Shown here piece by piece: positions 47,955 to 56,911 of a DNA stretch of 64,000 nucleotides; position 1 is the first letter of the stretch, and every line of letters begins with the position of its first letter. Source of the stretch: Armatimonadota bacterium (GTDB lineage: Bacteria > Armatimonadota > Fimbriimonadia > Fimbriimonadales > Fimbriimonadaceae); NCBI GenBank assembly GCA_016125185.1, contig WGMG01000006.1, positions 1,550,001 to 1,614,000 on the forward strand. Reading direction: 5' to 3'. Below the pieces are notes generated by a model. It was not told where the DNA came from, did not search any database, and saw only the letters and a program-made list of their open reading frames with translations. Both the position numbers and the translations under genes were made by a program.

Positions 47955-49865
47955 ATGACAAGCATCGCCGAGATCGCGAAAGAATTCGAGATAAGACCGG
48001 GACAAGTGTTCACGGTCTTAAACGATCTCGGATTGAGCCACGACGGAGCCGCCTTCGATGTCGATTCCGACACGATGGAATTGGTTAAAGAAGGGTGCTT
48101 GGACCAACTCGACAAGAAAGCCATCACGCTGAAGCCGAACTCGTCGCCTCGCGACGTCGCCTTCGCACTCGATGTTCCGCAGGCCGAAATGCAGAAGAGC
48201 CTGATCGCCAAATTCCGAATCATGAAGGCGATCGGCAATCCGCTGACCGAAGAAGAGGCCCGCAAGATCGTCGAAGGGTACGGCTTCGAATACGCCGTGG
48301 CATCGGCCGTTGCGGCTAAACCCAAACCCAAGTCAGCCGCGCCCAAGCCGGGCGAAAAGATCTTGCGACCGCCGGTCGTCACCATCATGGGTCACGTCGA
48401 CCACGGCAAGACATCCCTGCTCGACTACATTCGAAAGGCCAATGTCGCCGCCAAGGAGTACGGTGGCATCACCCAGCACATCGGCGCGTACCAGGTCACT
48501 CTGCCGGAAGGCGTCATCACCTTCCTGGATACCCCCGGCCACGCCGCCTTCACCAACATGCGGGCCCGTGGGGCCCAGGTCACGGACATCGCGATCCTGG
48601 TCGTTGCCGCCGATGACGGCATCATGCCGCAGACCATCGAAGCGATTCAGCACATTCAGGCCGCAAACGTTCCGATGATCGTCGCTGTCAACAAGATCGA
48701 CAAGCCCGGCGCAAACCCGGACCGCGTTCTGACGCAGTTGACGGAGCACAACGTCGTTCCCGAATCGTACGGTGGCCAAACCATCACCGCCAACGTCTCG
48801 GCCATGACCGGCGAAGGCGTTCCCGAATTGCTGGAACTCATCCTCCTCCAAGCCGAAATCATGGAACTGAAGGCGGACCCGAAGGGGACGCTCGAGGGCA
48901 CCGTCATCGAGGCGAAGCTGGAGAAGGGCCGCGGCCCGGTCGCCACGCTCCTCATCGAGGAAGGCACTCTGCACTCCGGCGACGCGCTGGTGGTCGGTAA
49001 CACGTTCGGCCGCATCAAGGCGATGACCGACTACTTGGGCGAAAAGATGTCCGAAGCCGGACCGTCGACGCCGGTTGAGATCCTCGGTCTGAACGAAGTT
49101 CCGGCCGCCGGTGACAAGATCGAATTCTTCCCCGACGAGCGCTCGGCCCGTATCGAAGCCGAAGGTCGCGTCGCCAAGGAGCGCGCCCGATCGCTCACCA
49201 GTGGTGGACGTGGACTCACGCTTCGCGACCTGCGAAACCGAATGCAGGACGACGGTATGCGAGAGCTCAACCTCATCGTCAAGGCCGACGTTCAAGGCTC
49301 GGTCGAAGCGGTCAAGGGCATGCTCGAAAAGGTCAAGAACGAGGAAGTCGAGGCCAAAATCATCCTCAGCGGCGTCGGCCAGATCACCAAGGCGGATATC
49401 GACCTCGCGGCCGCATCCGACTCGATCGTCGTCGGCTTCAACGTGAAGCCGGAAGGCGAAGCCAAAAAGGAAGCCGAGAAGCGAAAGGTCGAAATTCGAA
49501 CCTACACGATCATTTACGAACTCATCGAAGACATCGAAGCCGCCGTCAAGGGCATGCTTGCACCGAAGTTCGAGGAGCAATTCATTGGCGAGGCTGAGAT
49601 TCGACTCCGCATGTCCTTCTCCAAGAAGGGCGTCATTGCCGGGTGCTACATCACCGAAGGCAAGGTCATGCGCGGTGCGAAGGCCAAGGTCTACCGCGGA
49701 AAGGACCTCATTCACGACGGCGACATCGTCACCCTCAAGCACTTCAAGGACGATGTCCGCGAAATGAACATGGGCCAGGAATGCGGTATGACGTTCGGCG
49801 ATTGGGAAGGATTTGAAGAAGGCGACCGAGTCGAAGCCTTCGAAGTCGTTCAAGTTAACGCGTAA
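47955..49865 (+). CDS. infB: Translation initiation factor IF-2
   Basis: 636 residues from ATG 47955; ATG 47928 in frame is an alternative that overlaps ylxR. Two short IF2_N-like helical domains (3-110) replace the long Pro/Ala-rich extension of many IF-2 proteins. G1 [10 protein letters not shown]3 DTPGHAAF and G4 NKID are intact; domains II-IV follow and end [10 protein letters not shown]. It brings initiator tRNA to the 30S subunit in a GTP-dependent way. The stop is 2 bases before trhO. Confidence 0.97.
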   Translation: MTSIAEIAKEFEIRPGQVFTVLNDLGLSHDGAAFDVDSDTMELVKEGCLDQLDKKAITLKPNSSPRDVAFALDVPQAEMQKSLIAKFRIMKAIGNPLTEEEARKIVEGYGFEYAVASAVAAKPKPKSAAPKPGEKILRPPVVTIMGHVDHGKTSLLDYIRKANVAAKEYGGITQHIGAYQVTLPEGVITFLDTPGHAAFTNMRARGAQVTDIAILVVAADDGIMPQTIEAIQHIQAANVPMIVAVNKIDKPGANPDRVLTQLTEHNVVPESYGGQTITANVSAMTGEGVPELLELILLQAEIMELKADPKGTLEGTVIEAKLEKGRGPVATLLIEEGTLHSGDALVVGNTFGRIKAMTDYLGEKMSEAGPSTPVEILGLNEVPAAGDKIEFFPDERSARIEAEGRVAKERARSLTSGGRGLTLRDLRNRMQDDGMRELNLIVKADVQGSVEAVKGMLEKVKNEEVEAKIILSGVGQITKADIDLAAASDSIVVGFNVKPEGEAKKEAEKRKVEIRTYTIIYELIEDIEAAVKGMLAPKFEEQFIGEAEIRLRMSFSKKGVIAGCYITEGKVMRGAKAKVYRGKDLIHDGDIVTLKHFKDDVREMNMGQECGMTFGDWEGFEEGDRVEAFEVVQVNA

Positions 49866-49867
49866 CC

Positions 49868-50644
49868 ATGATTGCGATCCGCGCCTTTTATAAGTTCGTC
49901 GCCATGACGCCTGAGCGGGCCGATGAGGTCACCGCTCAGATCAAGGCGCTGTGCGAGGAACTAGAATTCAAAGGCGCGATCACCTTCGCAACCGAAGGCA
50001 TCAACGGCACCGTTTCGGCGTCGCCGGAGAACATGGAGGCGTTTTGGCGAGCGCTGACTTCCCTGCCCGAGTTTCCCGACGTGGATTACAAGGATTCGTC
50101 GCACGAAGAGCATCCGTTCCGTAAACTGCGCATCCGCCACCGAAAGGAGATCATCACGATCAAGGATCCGGCGGTCGATCCGACCAAGGTGGTGGGCACC
50201 TACGTTTCGCCTGCCGAATGGAACGACCTGATCTCCGATCCCGACGTCTTGGTCCTGGACACCCGCAACCACTATGAGTATGTCGAGGGCACCTTCGAGG
50301 GTGCCGTCGATCCCAATACCCGTAACTTCTCCCACCTGCCCGCTTGGGTGGACCAAAACCTCGATCCGTCGAAGGTCAAGAAAGTGGCGATGTTCTGCAC
50401 CGGCGGAATCCGGTGCGAAAAGGCGTCGGCGATGATGCTTCAGCGCGGCTTCAAAGAGGTGTATCACCTCAAAGGTGGGATTCTGAAGTACCTGGAAGAG
50501 ATCCCCGAAGGCGAGTCGAAGTTCACTGGCAGTTGCTTCATCTTCGACGATCGCGACGCGATTCTCACCGGGTTGAAGTCCGAGAAACGCAAATTCGACC
50601 AGAACAAGCTGGACGAGACCGTCGAGTATTACAGGCCTTCGTAA
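49868..50644 (+). CDS. trhO: tRNA uridine(34) 5-hydroxylase, rhodanese type
   Basis: 258 residues. N-terminal acylphosphatase-like domain with FKGAITFATEGINGTVS, then a rhodanese domain with the catalytic loop MFCTGGIRCEKA. TrhO (YceA) makes 5-hydroxyuridine at position 34 of some tRNAs. The Cys-rich C-terminus found in many homologues is absent. It follows infB by 2 bases, so is probably in the same operon, a fitting place for a translation-linked enzyme. Confidence 0.93.
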   Translation: MIAIRAFYKFVAMTPERADEVTAQIKALCEELEFKGAITFATEGINGTVSASPENMEAFWRALTSLPEFPDVDYKDSSHEEHPFRKLRIRHRKEIITIKDPAVDPTKVVGTYVSPAEWNDLISDPDVLVLDTRNHYEYVEGTFEGAVDPNTRNFSHLPAWVDQNLDPSKVKKVAMFCTGGIRCEKASAMMLQRGFKEVYHLKGGILKYLEEIPEGESKFTGSCFIFDDRDAILTGLKSEKRKFDQNKLDETVEYYRPS

Positions 50645-51768
50645 ACGCACCGCCAAAAGTCCGTAAACACCTTCGGTGGTTCCGGCGAGGTCATCATACG
50701 CTGGGTCATCAGGACTCCACAGAGGTCATTTGATGGATCGGAGTAGGCCGAAGTGCCGAAGCCACCATCCCATCCGTACCGCCCCGGAACCTGCCACGGT
50801 TCTTCACCGCCAATGCATATGGCGCCGCCAAAGCCCCAACTACTGTGGTCACCAAAAAATATTTCACCTCCTATGCGCTGGGACGGCACTAAGCGGTCAG
50901 ACATCATCATGGATATGCTTGATTCGGAAAGGACGCCCTGTCCCTTCCTCAGCAACATCCTGCAGAAACTCAGGTAGTCGCTTGCGGTGGAAACCAAGCC
51001 ACCAGAGCCAGATTGGAAGGCAGGAGGAGTTGCAATTTCGCTTGACGAGCCGGCCGCATCGAAGACCTGAAGCCCGCCTTCGTTCGGCCAAAGAAGGGCA
51101 GGCAGACGATGATGCTTGCTTTCTGGAACACTGAAACCGGTGTCCGCCATCCCGAGCGGTTGGAAGAGGCGCTCTCTCATGAAGTCTTGGAGACTCATTC
51201 CCGACACTCGCGAAATTAGGATGCCAAGAACATCCGAACCTGTATTGTAGAGCCATCGTTCCCCAGGTTGATGCATTAGGGGTAGTGCGCCGAGGCGACG
51301 CATGAATTCGTCCTGCCCCGGAGCTCGGGACAGTCTTGGCGGTCCATCACCACCTAAATTCCCTTCAGCAATGGGCTTCTGAATCGGGTAGGTGCCTGGC
51401 ATGGCCATGACGCTCCCAAATCCAAATGTAAACGTTTGGAGATCACGAAAAGTAATGGGTCGGTTTGCGTGAACCGTATCGTTCAACTCCGAACCGATGT
51501 CCCGCAATACTTGACGATTAGCCAATTCTGGAAGCCATGGCTCAACCGAATCATCGAGCCCGATCTTGCCATCATCGACGAGGATCATCCCCACCGCGGC
51601 AGTTACTGGCTTGGTAATCGAGGCAATCCGAAAGATCGTATCGAGTTCGACGTTTCCAAACGCCATCTGATGAACACTATCGCCGTGGCTAACCAAAGCA
51701 ACAATGCCTGGCACTTCGCCGCCGACGACATGGCTCTCCATTTTCGCAAACAACCGGTCTAAATTCAT
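50629..51768 (-). CDS. Serine hydrolase, beta-lactamase class C / esterase family
   Basis: 379 residues from ATG 51768, with TACAAT five bases upstream on the minus strand. PF00144 motifs: SxxK in FRIASITKPVTAAVG (Ser50, Lys53), a tyrosine motif YNT in WLYNTGSDVLG, and an H-x-G-like GWDGGFG near the C-terminus. No signal peptide, so a cytoplasmic esterase or peptidase is more likely than a beta-lactamase. It overlaps trhO by 16 bases, tail to tail. Confidence 0.88.
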   Translation of the reverse strand: MNLDRLFAKMESHVVGGEVPGIVALVSHGDSVHQMAFGNVELDTIFRIASITKPVTAAVGMILVDDGKIGLDDSVEPWLPELANRQVLRDIGSELNDTVHANRPITFRDLQTFTFGFGSVMAMPGTYPIQKPIAEGNLGGDGPPRLSRAPGQDEFMRRLGALPLMHQPGERWLYNTGSDVLGILISRVSGMSLQDFMRERLFQPLGMADTGFSVPESKHHRLPALLWPNEGGLQVFDAAGSSSEIATPPAFQSGSGGLVSTASDYLSFCRMLLRKGQGVLSESSISMMMSDRLVPSQRIGGEIFFGDHSSWGFGGAICIGGEEPWQVPGRYGWDGGFGTSAYSDPSNDLCGVLMTQRMMTSPEPPKVFTDFWRCVYEGL

Positions 51769-52081
51769 AACTGATTGTAAGCCCAAATGGGTTACCAGAA
51801 GTCGTACGTTGCGAGCTAACGTTCCAGGTTTGCACCGGGATTCGGAGCGTCTCCGGGCTTTAGGGTACTCCTTCGCCCTAATCTTAGCGGCCCTAGTATC
51901 CCCTCAGAATTTTCCCGAGCTTCGACAGTCTGAATCTTTCAATCTTCATTCATTCCGTAATCTTGACCCAATGAACAGAGAAGCACCCTGGCCACCAACG
52001 AGAGTGCCCCAAAAAGCTCTGGATGAGCATCCTAACCTCCGATTGAGTCCCCTGTCTTTATCACAAACAGGACGATGAGAC
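51769..52081. other. Intergenic region without recognised genes
   Basis: About 313 bases between the hydrolase start and the sigma-factor terminator. I see no credible frame, only the hydrolase -10 box at 51774-51779. Confidence 0.5.
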
Positions 52082-52106
52082 AAAAAAAGACCGCCCTCTC
52101 GGGCGG
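52082..52106 (-). terminator. Terminator of the ECF sigma gene
   Basis: CCGCCC (52091-52096) pairs with GGGCGG (52101-52106), loop TCTC; on the minus strand it is followed by a seven-T run (52088-52082). Confidence 0.92.
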
Positions 52107-52131
52107 CCTTTGGTGCTCATTAGTGTCGGAT

Positions 52132-52725
52132 TTAAGATCGGTTGCCGCGCAGGGCCTGCTGAGCGCGAGCCTGTTCCAGCTTCGTTCGCAGAGCCTTGTG
52201 GGTTCGGTGCAGTCGTGAGCGGATCGTGCCCACCGGAGCACCGAGCATCTCGGCGATTTCCGTGTACGGAACCTGCTTCACGTCGGCCAATTCGATTAGC
52301 TCTCGCTGATCCGGCGAAAGCGCGTCGAGAGCTTCCTGAAGCGGCTCGCTGTAGGCGTTCTCGATGAGCTGTTGCTCCGGCGAAGGACCATCGTCAGCCA
52401 CTTCGAAGTGGATCGTGTCTCCGCCCACTTCGGCCGGAATTGAATTGTCATAGCTGACCGTCTGCACGCGTCGGCGTCGGTTGCGCAGAAGGTCCAGGTA
52501 GAGCCTCGTCACGATTCGGAAAATCCAGTTCTCGAACGGGCGATCTCCCTCATAGTCGTTGAACGACCGGTAGGCTCGATAGTAGGCTTCCTGCGTCAGG
52601 TCCTCTGCGTCGGGCCGATTTCCACTGAGGCGATAGGCCATGTTGTAGACCTTTCGATAGGTCTCATCCATCAATTGATTGAATCGGACCGTTTCTTTTT
52701 CGTTCAGTGCATAGGTTGTTGTCAT
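52132..52725 (-). CDS. ECF-type RNA polymerase sigma factor
   Basis: 197 residues. Sigma region 2 (VYNMAYRLSGNRPDAEDLTQEAY split, then FENWIFRIVTRLYLDLLR) and region 4 (LSPDQRELIELADVKQVPYTEIAEML split, then GTIRSRLHRTHKALR) are complete. It resembles the RpoE/SigW groups. GGAGGAG precedes the ATG. No anti-sigma gene is next to it, which is unusual for such factors. The upstream promoter matches ECF consensus, so it probably activates its own gene. Confidence 0.95.
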   Translation of the reverse strand: MTTTYALNEKETVRFNQLMDETYRKVYNMAYRLSGNRPDAEDLTQEAYYRAYRSFNDYEGDRPFENWIFRIVTRLYLDLLRNRRRRVQTVSYDNSIPAEVGGDTIHFEVADDGPSPEQQLIENAYSEPLQEALDALSPDQRELIELADVKQVPYTEIAEMLGAPVGTIRSRLHRTHKALRTKLEQARAQQALRGNRS

Positions 52726-52772
52726 TAGCTTTACTCCTCCTTTTGGTTCAAAGCTGCTTGCTCTGATAAGTT

Positions 52773-52799
52773 AAACGAGATATGTCATCGGAATGTTCC
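52773..52799 (-). promoter_or_regulatory. ECF-type promoter of the sigma gene
   Basis: On the minus strand GGAAC (52799-52795), 17 bases, then CGTTT (52777-52773), about 47 bases before the start codon. GGAAC-N16/17-CGT is the usual ECF promoter form, so autoregulation is likely. Confidence 0.75.
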
Positions 52800-52836
52800 A
52801 CATTTTTGAGTTTTTTGATATTAAGTAGCTTGAGCC

Positions 52837-52919
52837 TATGGGACTCAAGTCCCATAATCCTACCGGTCGGTAGTTCAAGACTTCTGTAGAAAAGGTAACG
52901 GGCGAGACTCCACCGGAGT
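52837..52919. repeat. Three dyads upstream of the sigma gene
   Basis: TATGGGACT-CA-AGTCCCATA (52837-52856), CTACCG-GT-CGGTAG (52860-52873) and ACTCC-ACC-GGAGT (52907-52919). The first is a perfect 20-base dyad and looks like a dimeric regulator site; they lie between the divergent-side ends of the sigma gene and the next minus-strand gene. Confidence 0.6.
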
Positions 52920-53005
52920 TTCACTCAAACTACTATACGCACATAGTTTCGTCATTTACGGCATGGAAACATCAAATTTGGAAGCAGTGCGGGGATTTAG
53001 TACCC

Positions 53006-53914
53006 TTATGCGCCTCCGCCTGTCGGCGCGAATTTGTCGTAACCTTTGGGCAGTTCGAACGGTCGATTAGGCTCAAATGTGTTCCAAACCAGTTTCGAAA
53101 TGTTCCTCAAAGCGACAAGCCCATCGTTATCGTGGACCCAGCGCTGGTCCTGCTGATCGGCCGTATACATGGCCAAAACGTACGGGCGCGAGGCGTAGAC
53201 GATGGCCACTTCCGACCGGCTTTGGTTGACTGAACCCGTCTTCGAGCACACTTTCACATCGATCGGGCACATCGTCGGCGTAATGTCGTCCCAGTATTGG
53301 CGCGACAGAATCCTCAGTAGCTTCTCGCATACCGCCGGGCTCGCGGCCTTATGCTGGTACAGCAATTCGTATAGTCTCGCCTGCTCGCGCGGAGTAGTCA
53401 TGCCCCACCCGAACTTTTGTTGCCACACGCTCTCTTGGTTGTCGCGGTCTGTGCGGTGGCCAAGAATCTTGGTATGGAGCAGGCCAAGCTTCTCCATCCT
53501 TTGGTTGACAGGCTTACTCCCGATGAAGTCCTGCATTGTCATCGTCGCCGTGTTGTCGCTCACACCGATCATCAGATTCACGTACCCGTCGATGTCCAGC
53601 GATGTCCCGTCCTTCATCAAATAGGTCCACATGCTCGCCTGCCGCTTCTCGGTGGGGAGTAGCGGGTACTTGTCGGTCATCTTGTGCTGACCTTCGTCCA
53701 CCTCGCACAGTGCCTCCAAGGCAACGGAGGTCTTGATGGTCGAGGCTGTCGGGAAAATGTCCTCACCATTAAAGGAGATGCGTTTGCCGGTCGTCAGATC
53801 GACCACGCAGTAGCCCAGCCTTCCCCGAAACGCCTTAGCTATGGCCGTCAGGTCCTTCTCAAGCTTGGTGAGGTTAGGCGGAGTCGAAGAGAGGGCGAGG
53901 AACGCAGGAACCAT
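53006..53914 (-). CDS. Class A beta-lactamase-fold serine hydrolase
   Basis: 302 residues. SxxK in FPTASTIKTS (Ser58, Lys61), SDN (119-121) and KTG (225-227) are all present. The omega-loop ExxLN carrying the deacylating Glu of true class A enzymes is not seen (HRTDRDNQESVWQQKF occupies that place), so the enzyme may be a slow penicillin binder or a peptidase. A short N-terminal hydrophobic stretch may export it. TAATCT lies 6 bases before the ATG. Confidence 0.85.
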   Translation of the reverse strand: MVPAFLALSSTPPNLTKLEKDLTAIAKAFRGRLGYCVVDLTTGKRISFNGEDIFPTASTIKTSVALEALCEVDEGQHKMTDKYPLLPTEKRQASMWTYLMKDGTSLDIDGYVNLMIGVSDNTATMTMQDFIGSKPVNQRMEKLGLLHTKILGHRTDRDNQESVWQQKFGWGMTTPREQARLYELLYQHKAASPAVCEKLLRILSRQYWDDITPTMCPIDVKVCSKTGSVNQSRSEVAIVYASRPYVLAMYTADQQDQRWVHDNDGLVALRNISKLVWNTFEPNRPFELPKGYDKFAPTGGGA

Positions 53915-53976
53915 GAGGCTAGATTACTTCAGCGGATAGCTTAGAGCCTTCAGCCTTTCTGGCCAATGGCCAAGAT

Positions 53977-54078
53977 GTCTCTCTGGCGAGAGAGACCGGT
54001 GAGCGTTATGCGAACCGAGAGAGTCGTCTTTAGCCTTCGAGACTTGCCTCGAAGGCTAGAGCGCGAATAAATTCGCGC
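53977..54078. repeat. Cluster of consecutive hairpins
   Basis: GTCTCTCT (53977-53984) with AGAGAGAC (53989-53996); TAGCCTTCGAG (54031-54041) with CTCGAAGGCTA (54048-54058); GCGCGAAT (54061-54068) with ATTCGCGC (54071-54078). None has a T-run. They follow the mpl gene and precede the lactamase-like gene. Confidence 0.6.
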
Positions 54079-54101
54079 AGTCCAAAGGCCGCTTTCCGAA
54101 A

Positions 54102-55505
54102 TTACTCCGCCATCATTGCTCGCAGGCCGCCAAAGTCCCCGTTGCTAAACGTCACGACCAGATCGCCAGGCTGGACCACATCCTCCAGCCAATCCCGAAC
54201 GTACTTCCCCCAATCCGACTCTTTGCCTTGCTCAAGCGAAAGAACAAAAGCCGGGACCTTGAATTGGCTCCGGAGCCAATCCAAATCCAATCGTTCGGAA
54301 TCCGAATATCTCCACGGTCGATCCAAGGCTCCAATCGCAACGCCGGAAGCCTTGGCGAAGCAGTCAACAATTTCCTGTTGGTAAAAGCGTCGCGTCGTGG
54401 TGTTGGTCCGGGGTTCGAAGCAAGCGATCAACCTTCTGTTCGGATACCGAGCAATTAGGGCATCGATTGTCTCGCGGATCGCGGTCGGATGATGGCCGAA
54501 ATCGTCGATCACCAGCGCGCCCCGCCAGGTTCCCTTTTCCTGCATCCGTCGCTTGGGCGGAAGATAAGACGCCGCTCCCGACTGCAACTGATCGAGCGGC
54601 ATTCCCAGCCGATGCCCGCAGACGAGCGCCACCAACATGTTGAGGGCATTGAACCGGCCATTGGCCGGACTCGCGAACTCGCCAAACTTTTCGCCGTTCC
54701 GCAGAACCGTAAAACGAGAGCCTTCCGGCGACTCCTCAAGGTCCACAACCCGCCAGAAGCAAGAGTCCCCAAAGCCGAACGTCTCCACCGGGGAGCAAGC
54801 AACTTTCAGAACCTCCGCGACAACGGGATCATCGCCATTGGCCAAGACCAAGCCATTGCGTGGCACCAACCGAATGAAGAGCCGGAACGACTTCTTGATC
54901 GCCTCCAAGTCATCGAAGATATCCGCGTGGTCGAACTCGATGTTATTCACCACCGCGATGTCGGGCCGATAATGCATGAACTTCGACCGCTTGTCGTAAT
55001 ACGCCGAATCGTATTCGTCTCCCTCAATGACGAATACATCGCTCTCGGCCGGAAGGCAGGAAACGGAAAAGTTACCCGGCACTCCGCCGATCATAAAGCC
55101 TGGTCGAAGCTCGCCAACCGTCAGCATATTGGCCGTCATCGCCGTCGTCGTGGTTTTTCCGTGCGTTCCCGCAATCACCACACTGGTCCGCTTGCCGATC
55201 AGTTGCTGGGCGACCAACTCCGGCAGAGAGATCAAGTCCAGCTTGTGCTCCAACGCGAACTCTAACTCCTCGTTGCCTCGTGAAACCGCATTGCCAACAA
55301 CGATGCGATCTGGATTTAAACTGAGGATGTGTTCGGGATCGAAGGACGAGAAAACCTCGACTCCACAATCGGCCAGGTAGGACTTCATCGGCTCGTACAA
55401 AACCTCCTCCGAACCGAAGACCTCATTGCCGAGCTTTTTGCAGGCTCCGGCCACCCCGCCCATGGCGGTCCCACCGACGCGTATGAAATAGAGTTTTTCG
55501 CCCAC
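54102..55505 (-). CDS. mpl: UDP-N-acetylmuramate : L-Ala-gamma-D-Glu-meso-DAP ligase
   Basis: 467 residues, GTG start. Mur-ligase layout: N-terminal FIRVGGTAMGGVAGACKKLG, ATP loop GTHGKTTTTAM, NNIEFDHADIF and a C-terminal domain with DDFGHHPTAIRETI and FEPRTNTTTRR. The DHP..R region and the VFGSEE/YPPMSTxL-like YEPMKSYL favour Mpl over MurC. It joins recycled murein tripeptide to UDP-MurNAc. This implies meso-DAP peptidoglycan. TACTCT lies 8 bases before the GTG; the promoter region is shared with gpx. Confidence 0.92.
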   Translation of the reverse strand: MGEKLYFIRVGGTAMGGVAGACKKLGNEVFGSEEVLYEPMKSYLADCGVEVFSSFDPEHILSLNPDRIVVGNAVSRGNEELEFALEHKLDLISLPELVAQQLIGKRTSVVIAGTHGKTTTTAMTANMLTVGELRPGFMIGGVPGNFSVSCLPAESDVFVIEGDEYDSAYYDKRSKFMHYRPDIAVVNNIEFDHADIFDDLEAIKKSFRLFIRLVPRNGLVLANGDDPVVAEVLKVACSPVETFGFGDSCFWRVVDLEESPEGSRFTVLRNGEKFGEFASPANGRFNALNMLVALVCGHRLGMPLDQLQSGAASYLPPKRRMQEKGTWRGALVIDDFGHHPTAIRETIDALIARYPNRRLIACFEPRTNTTTRRFYQQEIVDCFAKASGVAIGALDRPWRYSDSERLDLDWLRSQFKVPAFVLSLEQGKESDWGKYVRDWLEDVVQPGDLVVTFSNGDFGGLRAMMAE

Positions 55506-55513
55506 TTTCCCGA

Positions 55514-55530
55514 AGAGTATGACGTAGAAT
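55514..55530. promoter_or_regulatory. Divergent start-proximal -10 boxes of mpl and gpx
   Basis: TACTCT on the minus strand (55519-55514) is 8 bases from the mpl GTG, and TAGAAT on the plus strand (55525-55530) is 6 bases from the gpx ATG. The two start codons are only 31 bases apart. Confidence 0.6.
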
Positions 55531-55536
55531 CAGGGC

Positions 55537-56082
55537 ATGGTAACCACGCTCGCAATCGCCTCATTGCTAGCCATGAAGGTAGGTAATCCGTCCGCCGGAA
55601 CAATCTACGACTTCACGATGAACAACATCGACGGCAAGCCCACTCCGCTCAAGAAATTCAAGGGCAAAGTCCTCCTCGTCGTGAACGTCGCCAGCAAGTG
55701 CGGCAACACGCCTCAGTACGCCGCTCTCGAAGCGCTGTACAAGAAGTATCACAAGGAAGGCTTGGTCGTCCTCGGCTTCCCGGCGAACAACTTTGGCGGC
55801 CAAGAGCCCGGCACCAATGAAGAGATCAAGACGTTCTGCACCTCCACCTATGACGTTTCGTTCCCGATGTTCAGCAAGATTTCGGTGAAGGGCGAGGACA
55901 TCGCTCCACTGTACAAGTGGCTTCTGACCGAATCGAACAGCACCACCGATATCGACTGGAACTTCGCCAAGTTCGTTGTCAGCCGAGACGGAACCACGGT
56001 CAAGCGATATGCGGCGAAAACAAAGCCGGATAGCCCCGACGTGGTCGAGGCTATCGAAGCAGCTCTGAAAGAGAAGGCTTAG
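55537..56082 (+). CDS. Glutathione peroxidase family protein
   Basis: 181 residues. A hydrophobic N-terminus (TTLAIASLLAM) may export the protein. The peroxidatic Cys55 lies in NVASKCGNTPQY; the Gln of FGGQEPG and the Trp-Asn of DWNFAKF complete the active-site set. Most bacterial members use thioredoxin rather than glutathione. The last 21 codons are repeated downstream at 56912-56973. The antitoxin cassette begins after the terminator. Confidence 0.93.
   Translation: MVTTLAIASLLAMKVGNPSAGTIYDFTMNNIDGKPTPLKKFKGKVLLVVNVASKCGNTPQYAALEALYKKYHKEGLVVLGFPANNFGGQEPGTNEEIKTFCTSTYDVSFPMFSKISVKGEDIAPLYKWLLTESNSTTDIDWNFAKFVVSRDGTTVKRYAAKTKPDSPDVVEAIEAALKEKA
56021..56082 (+). repeat. Direct repeat, left copy (3' end of gpx)
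   Basis: 62 bases covering the last codons and stop of gpx. Compared with 56912-56973 there are three differences (59 of 62 identical): two are silent and one changes Asp to Gly. Confidence 0.9.
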
Positions 56083-56099
56083 AACGTCATAAGATAATC

Positions 56100-56136
56100 A
56101 AGGTTGATGGTCGTCGGCTGTCAACCTTCTTTGTTT
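56100..56136 (+). terminator. Terminator after gpx
   Basis: AAGGTTGA (56100-56107) pairs with TCAACCTT (56121-56128), followed by CTTTGTTT. It separates gpx from the toxin-antitoxin genes. Confidence 0.8.
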
Positions 56137-56196
56137 ATGACCGAGCAGTTTGTTCTAACGTACAATAGGTAGGCAACGACCTTTTTGAGAAAGATC

Positions 56197-56436
56197 ATGA
56201 GCTTCGATATCCCGCCAAACATTGAGCCCCAAGTGAAGGAATTTGCCCGGGCCCAGCACATTTCGGAAACCGAAGCACTCATTCGGCTAATCCAAGCGGG
56301 GCTCAGTGTGCAGAAAATCCCGCCACAGGAAACAGTGCGTCCTTCTTACGGATCGATGTTTGGCATTCTCAAAAATGGATATGGTTCGCCCGAGGCAGTC
56401 GATAAGGCAATCGACGAGATACGCGACGCATGGTAA
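56197..56436 (+). CDS. Antitoxin of a VapBC-like pair
   Basis: 79 residues from ATG 56197 (TTG 56185 is an upstream alternative). The N-terminal part (IEPQVKEFARAQHISETEALIRLIQAG split) resembles a small ribbon-helix-helix or CopG-like DNA-binding fold, and the C-terminal tail would bind the toxin. TACAAT at 56161-56166 is a likely promoter. It overlaps the toxin start by 7 bases. The family name is uncertain. Confidence 0.72.
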   Translation: MSFDIPPNIEPQVKEFARAQHISETEALIRLIQAGLSVQKIPPQETVRPSYGSMFGILKNGYGSPEAVDKAIDEIRDAW

Positions 56437-56861
56437 CTCTTGCTGGCAAGCGCGTTTACTTAGACACCAACACGATCATTTACGCACTTGAGGGCTTCTC
56501 CAGCTACGCGAATCTGAAAGCTGGTCTGCTGGAACCACTAGACGCGGGGGCGTTTGTGGCGGTTACAAGTGAGCTCACGATTGTAGAAACAGTCGTTGGC
56601 GCCCGAAAGGCCGGACAGGCAAGCCACGAATCGGTACTTCGAGCCTTCCTGTCTCCAACTAGCAATTTCATTATTGAACCAATCTCAATTGCAGTTCTTG
56701 AGAAAGTGATTGACCTTAGATCGCAATTTGGATTCAAAGTGCCAGACGCCATTCACCTGGCAACGGGCATTCTGACTGGTTGCGATGTGTTTGTTTCCAA
56801 CGACTCAGCTTGGAGCAATGCAGGCGTTCAGGTCATCGACCCCTCAAATATTCGGCCATAA
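56430..56861 (+). CDS. PIN-domain toxin (VapC-like)
   Basis: 143 residues. The acidic residues of the PIN active site are present: VYLDTNTIIYALEG (first Asp), SELTIVETVVG (Glu), PDAIHLATGILTGCDVFVSND (later Asp residues). VapC toxins are Mg-dependent RNases that cut tRNA or rRNA. The gene is complete and looks functional. It overlaps the antitoxin gene by 7 bases, the usual arrangement. Confidence 0.88.
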   Translation: MVTLAGKRVYLDTNTIIYALEGFSSYANLKAGLLEPLDAGAFVAVTSELTIVETVVGARKAGQASHESVLRAFLSPTSNFIIEPISIAVLEKVIDLRSQFGFKVPDAIHLATGILTGCDVFVSNDSAWSNAGVQVIDPSNIRP

Positions 56862-56911
56862 GTCGCGAGTACACGTGGTTGGGAGTAATTACTCAATCGA
56901 TTTGGATATTC

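Noticed and set aside
48333-49853. A 506-residue open frame antisense to infB
   Set aside because: It mirrors the codon bias of infB on the other strand, has no domain or ribosome site, and infB is certain.
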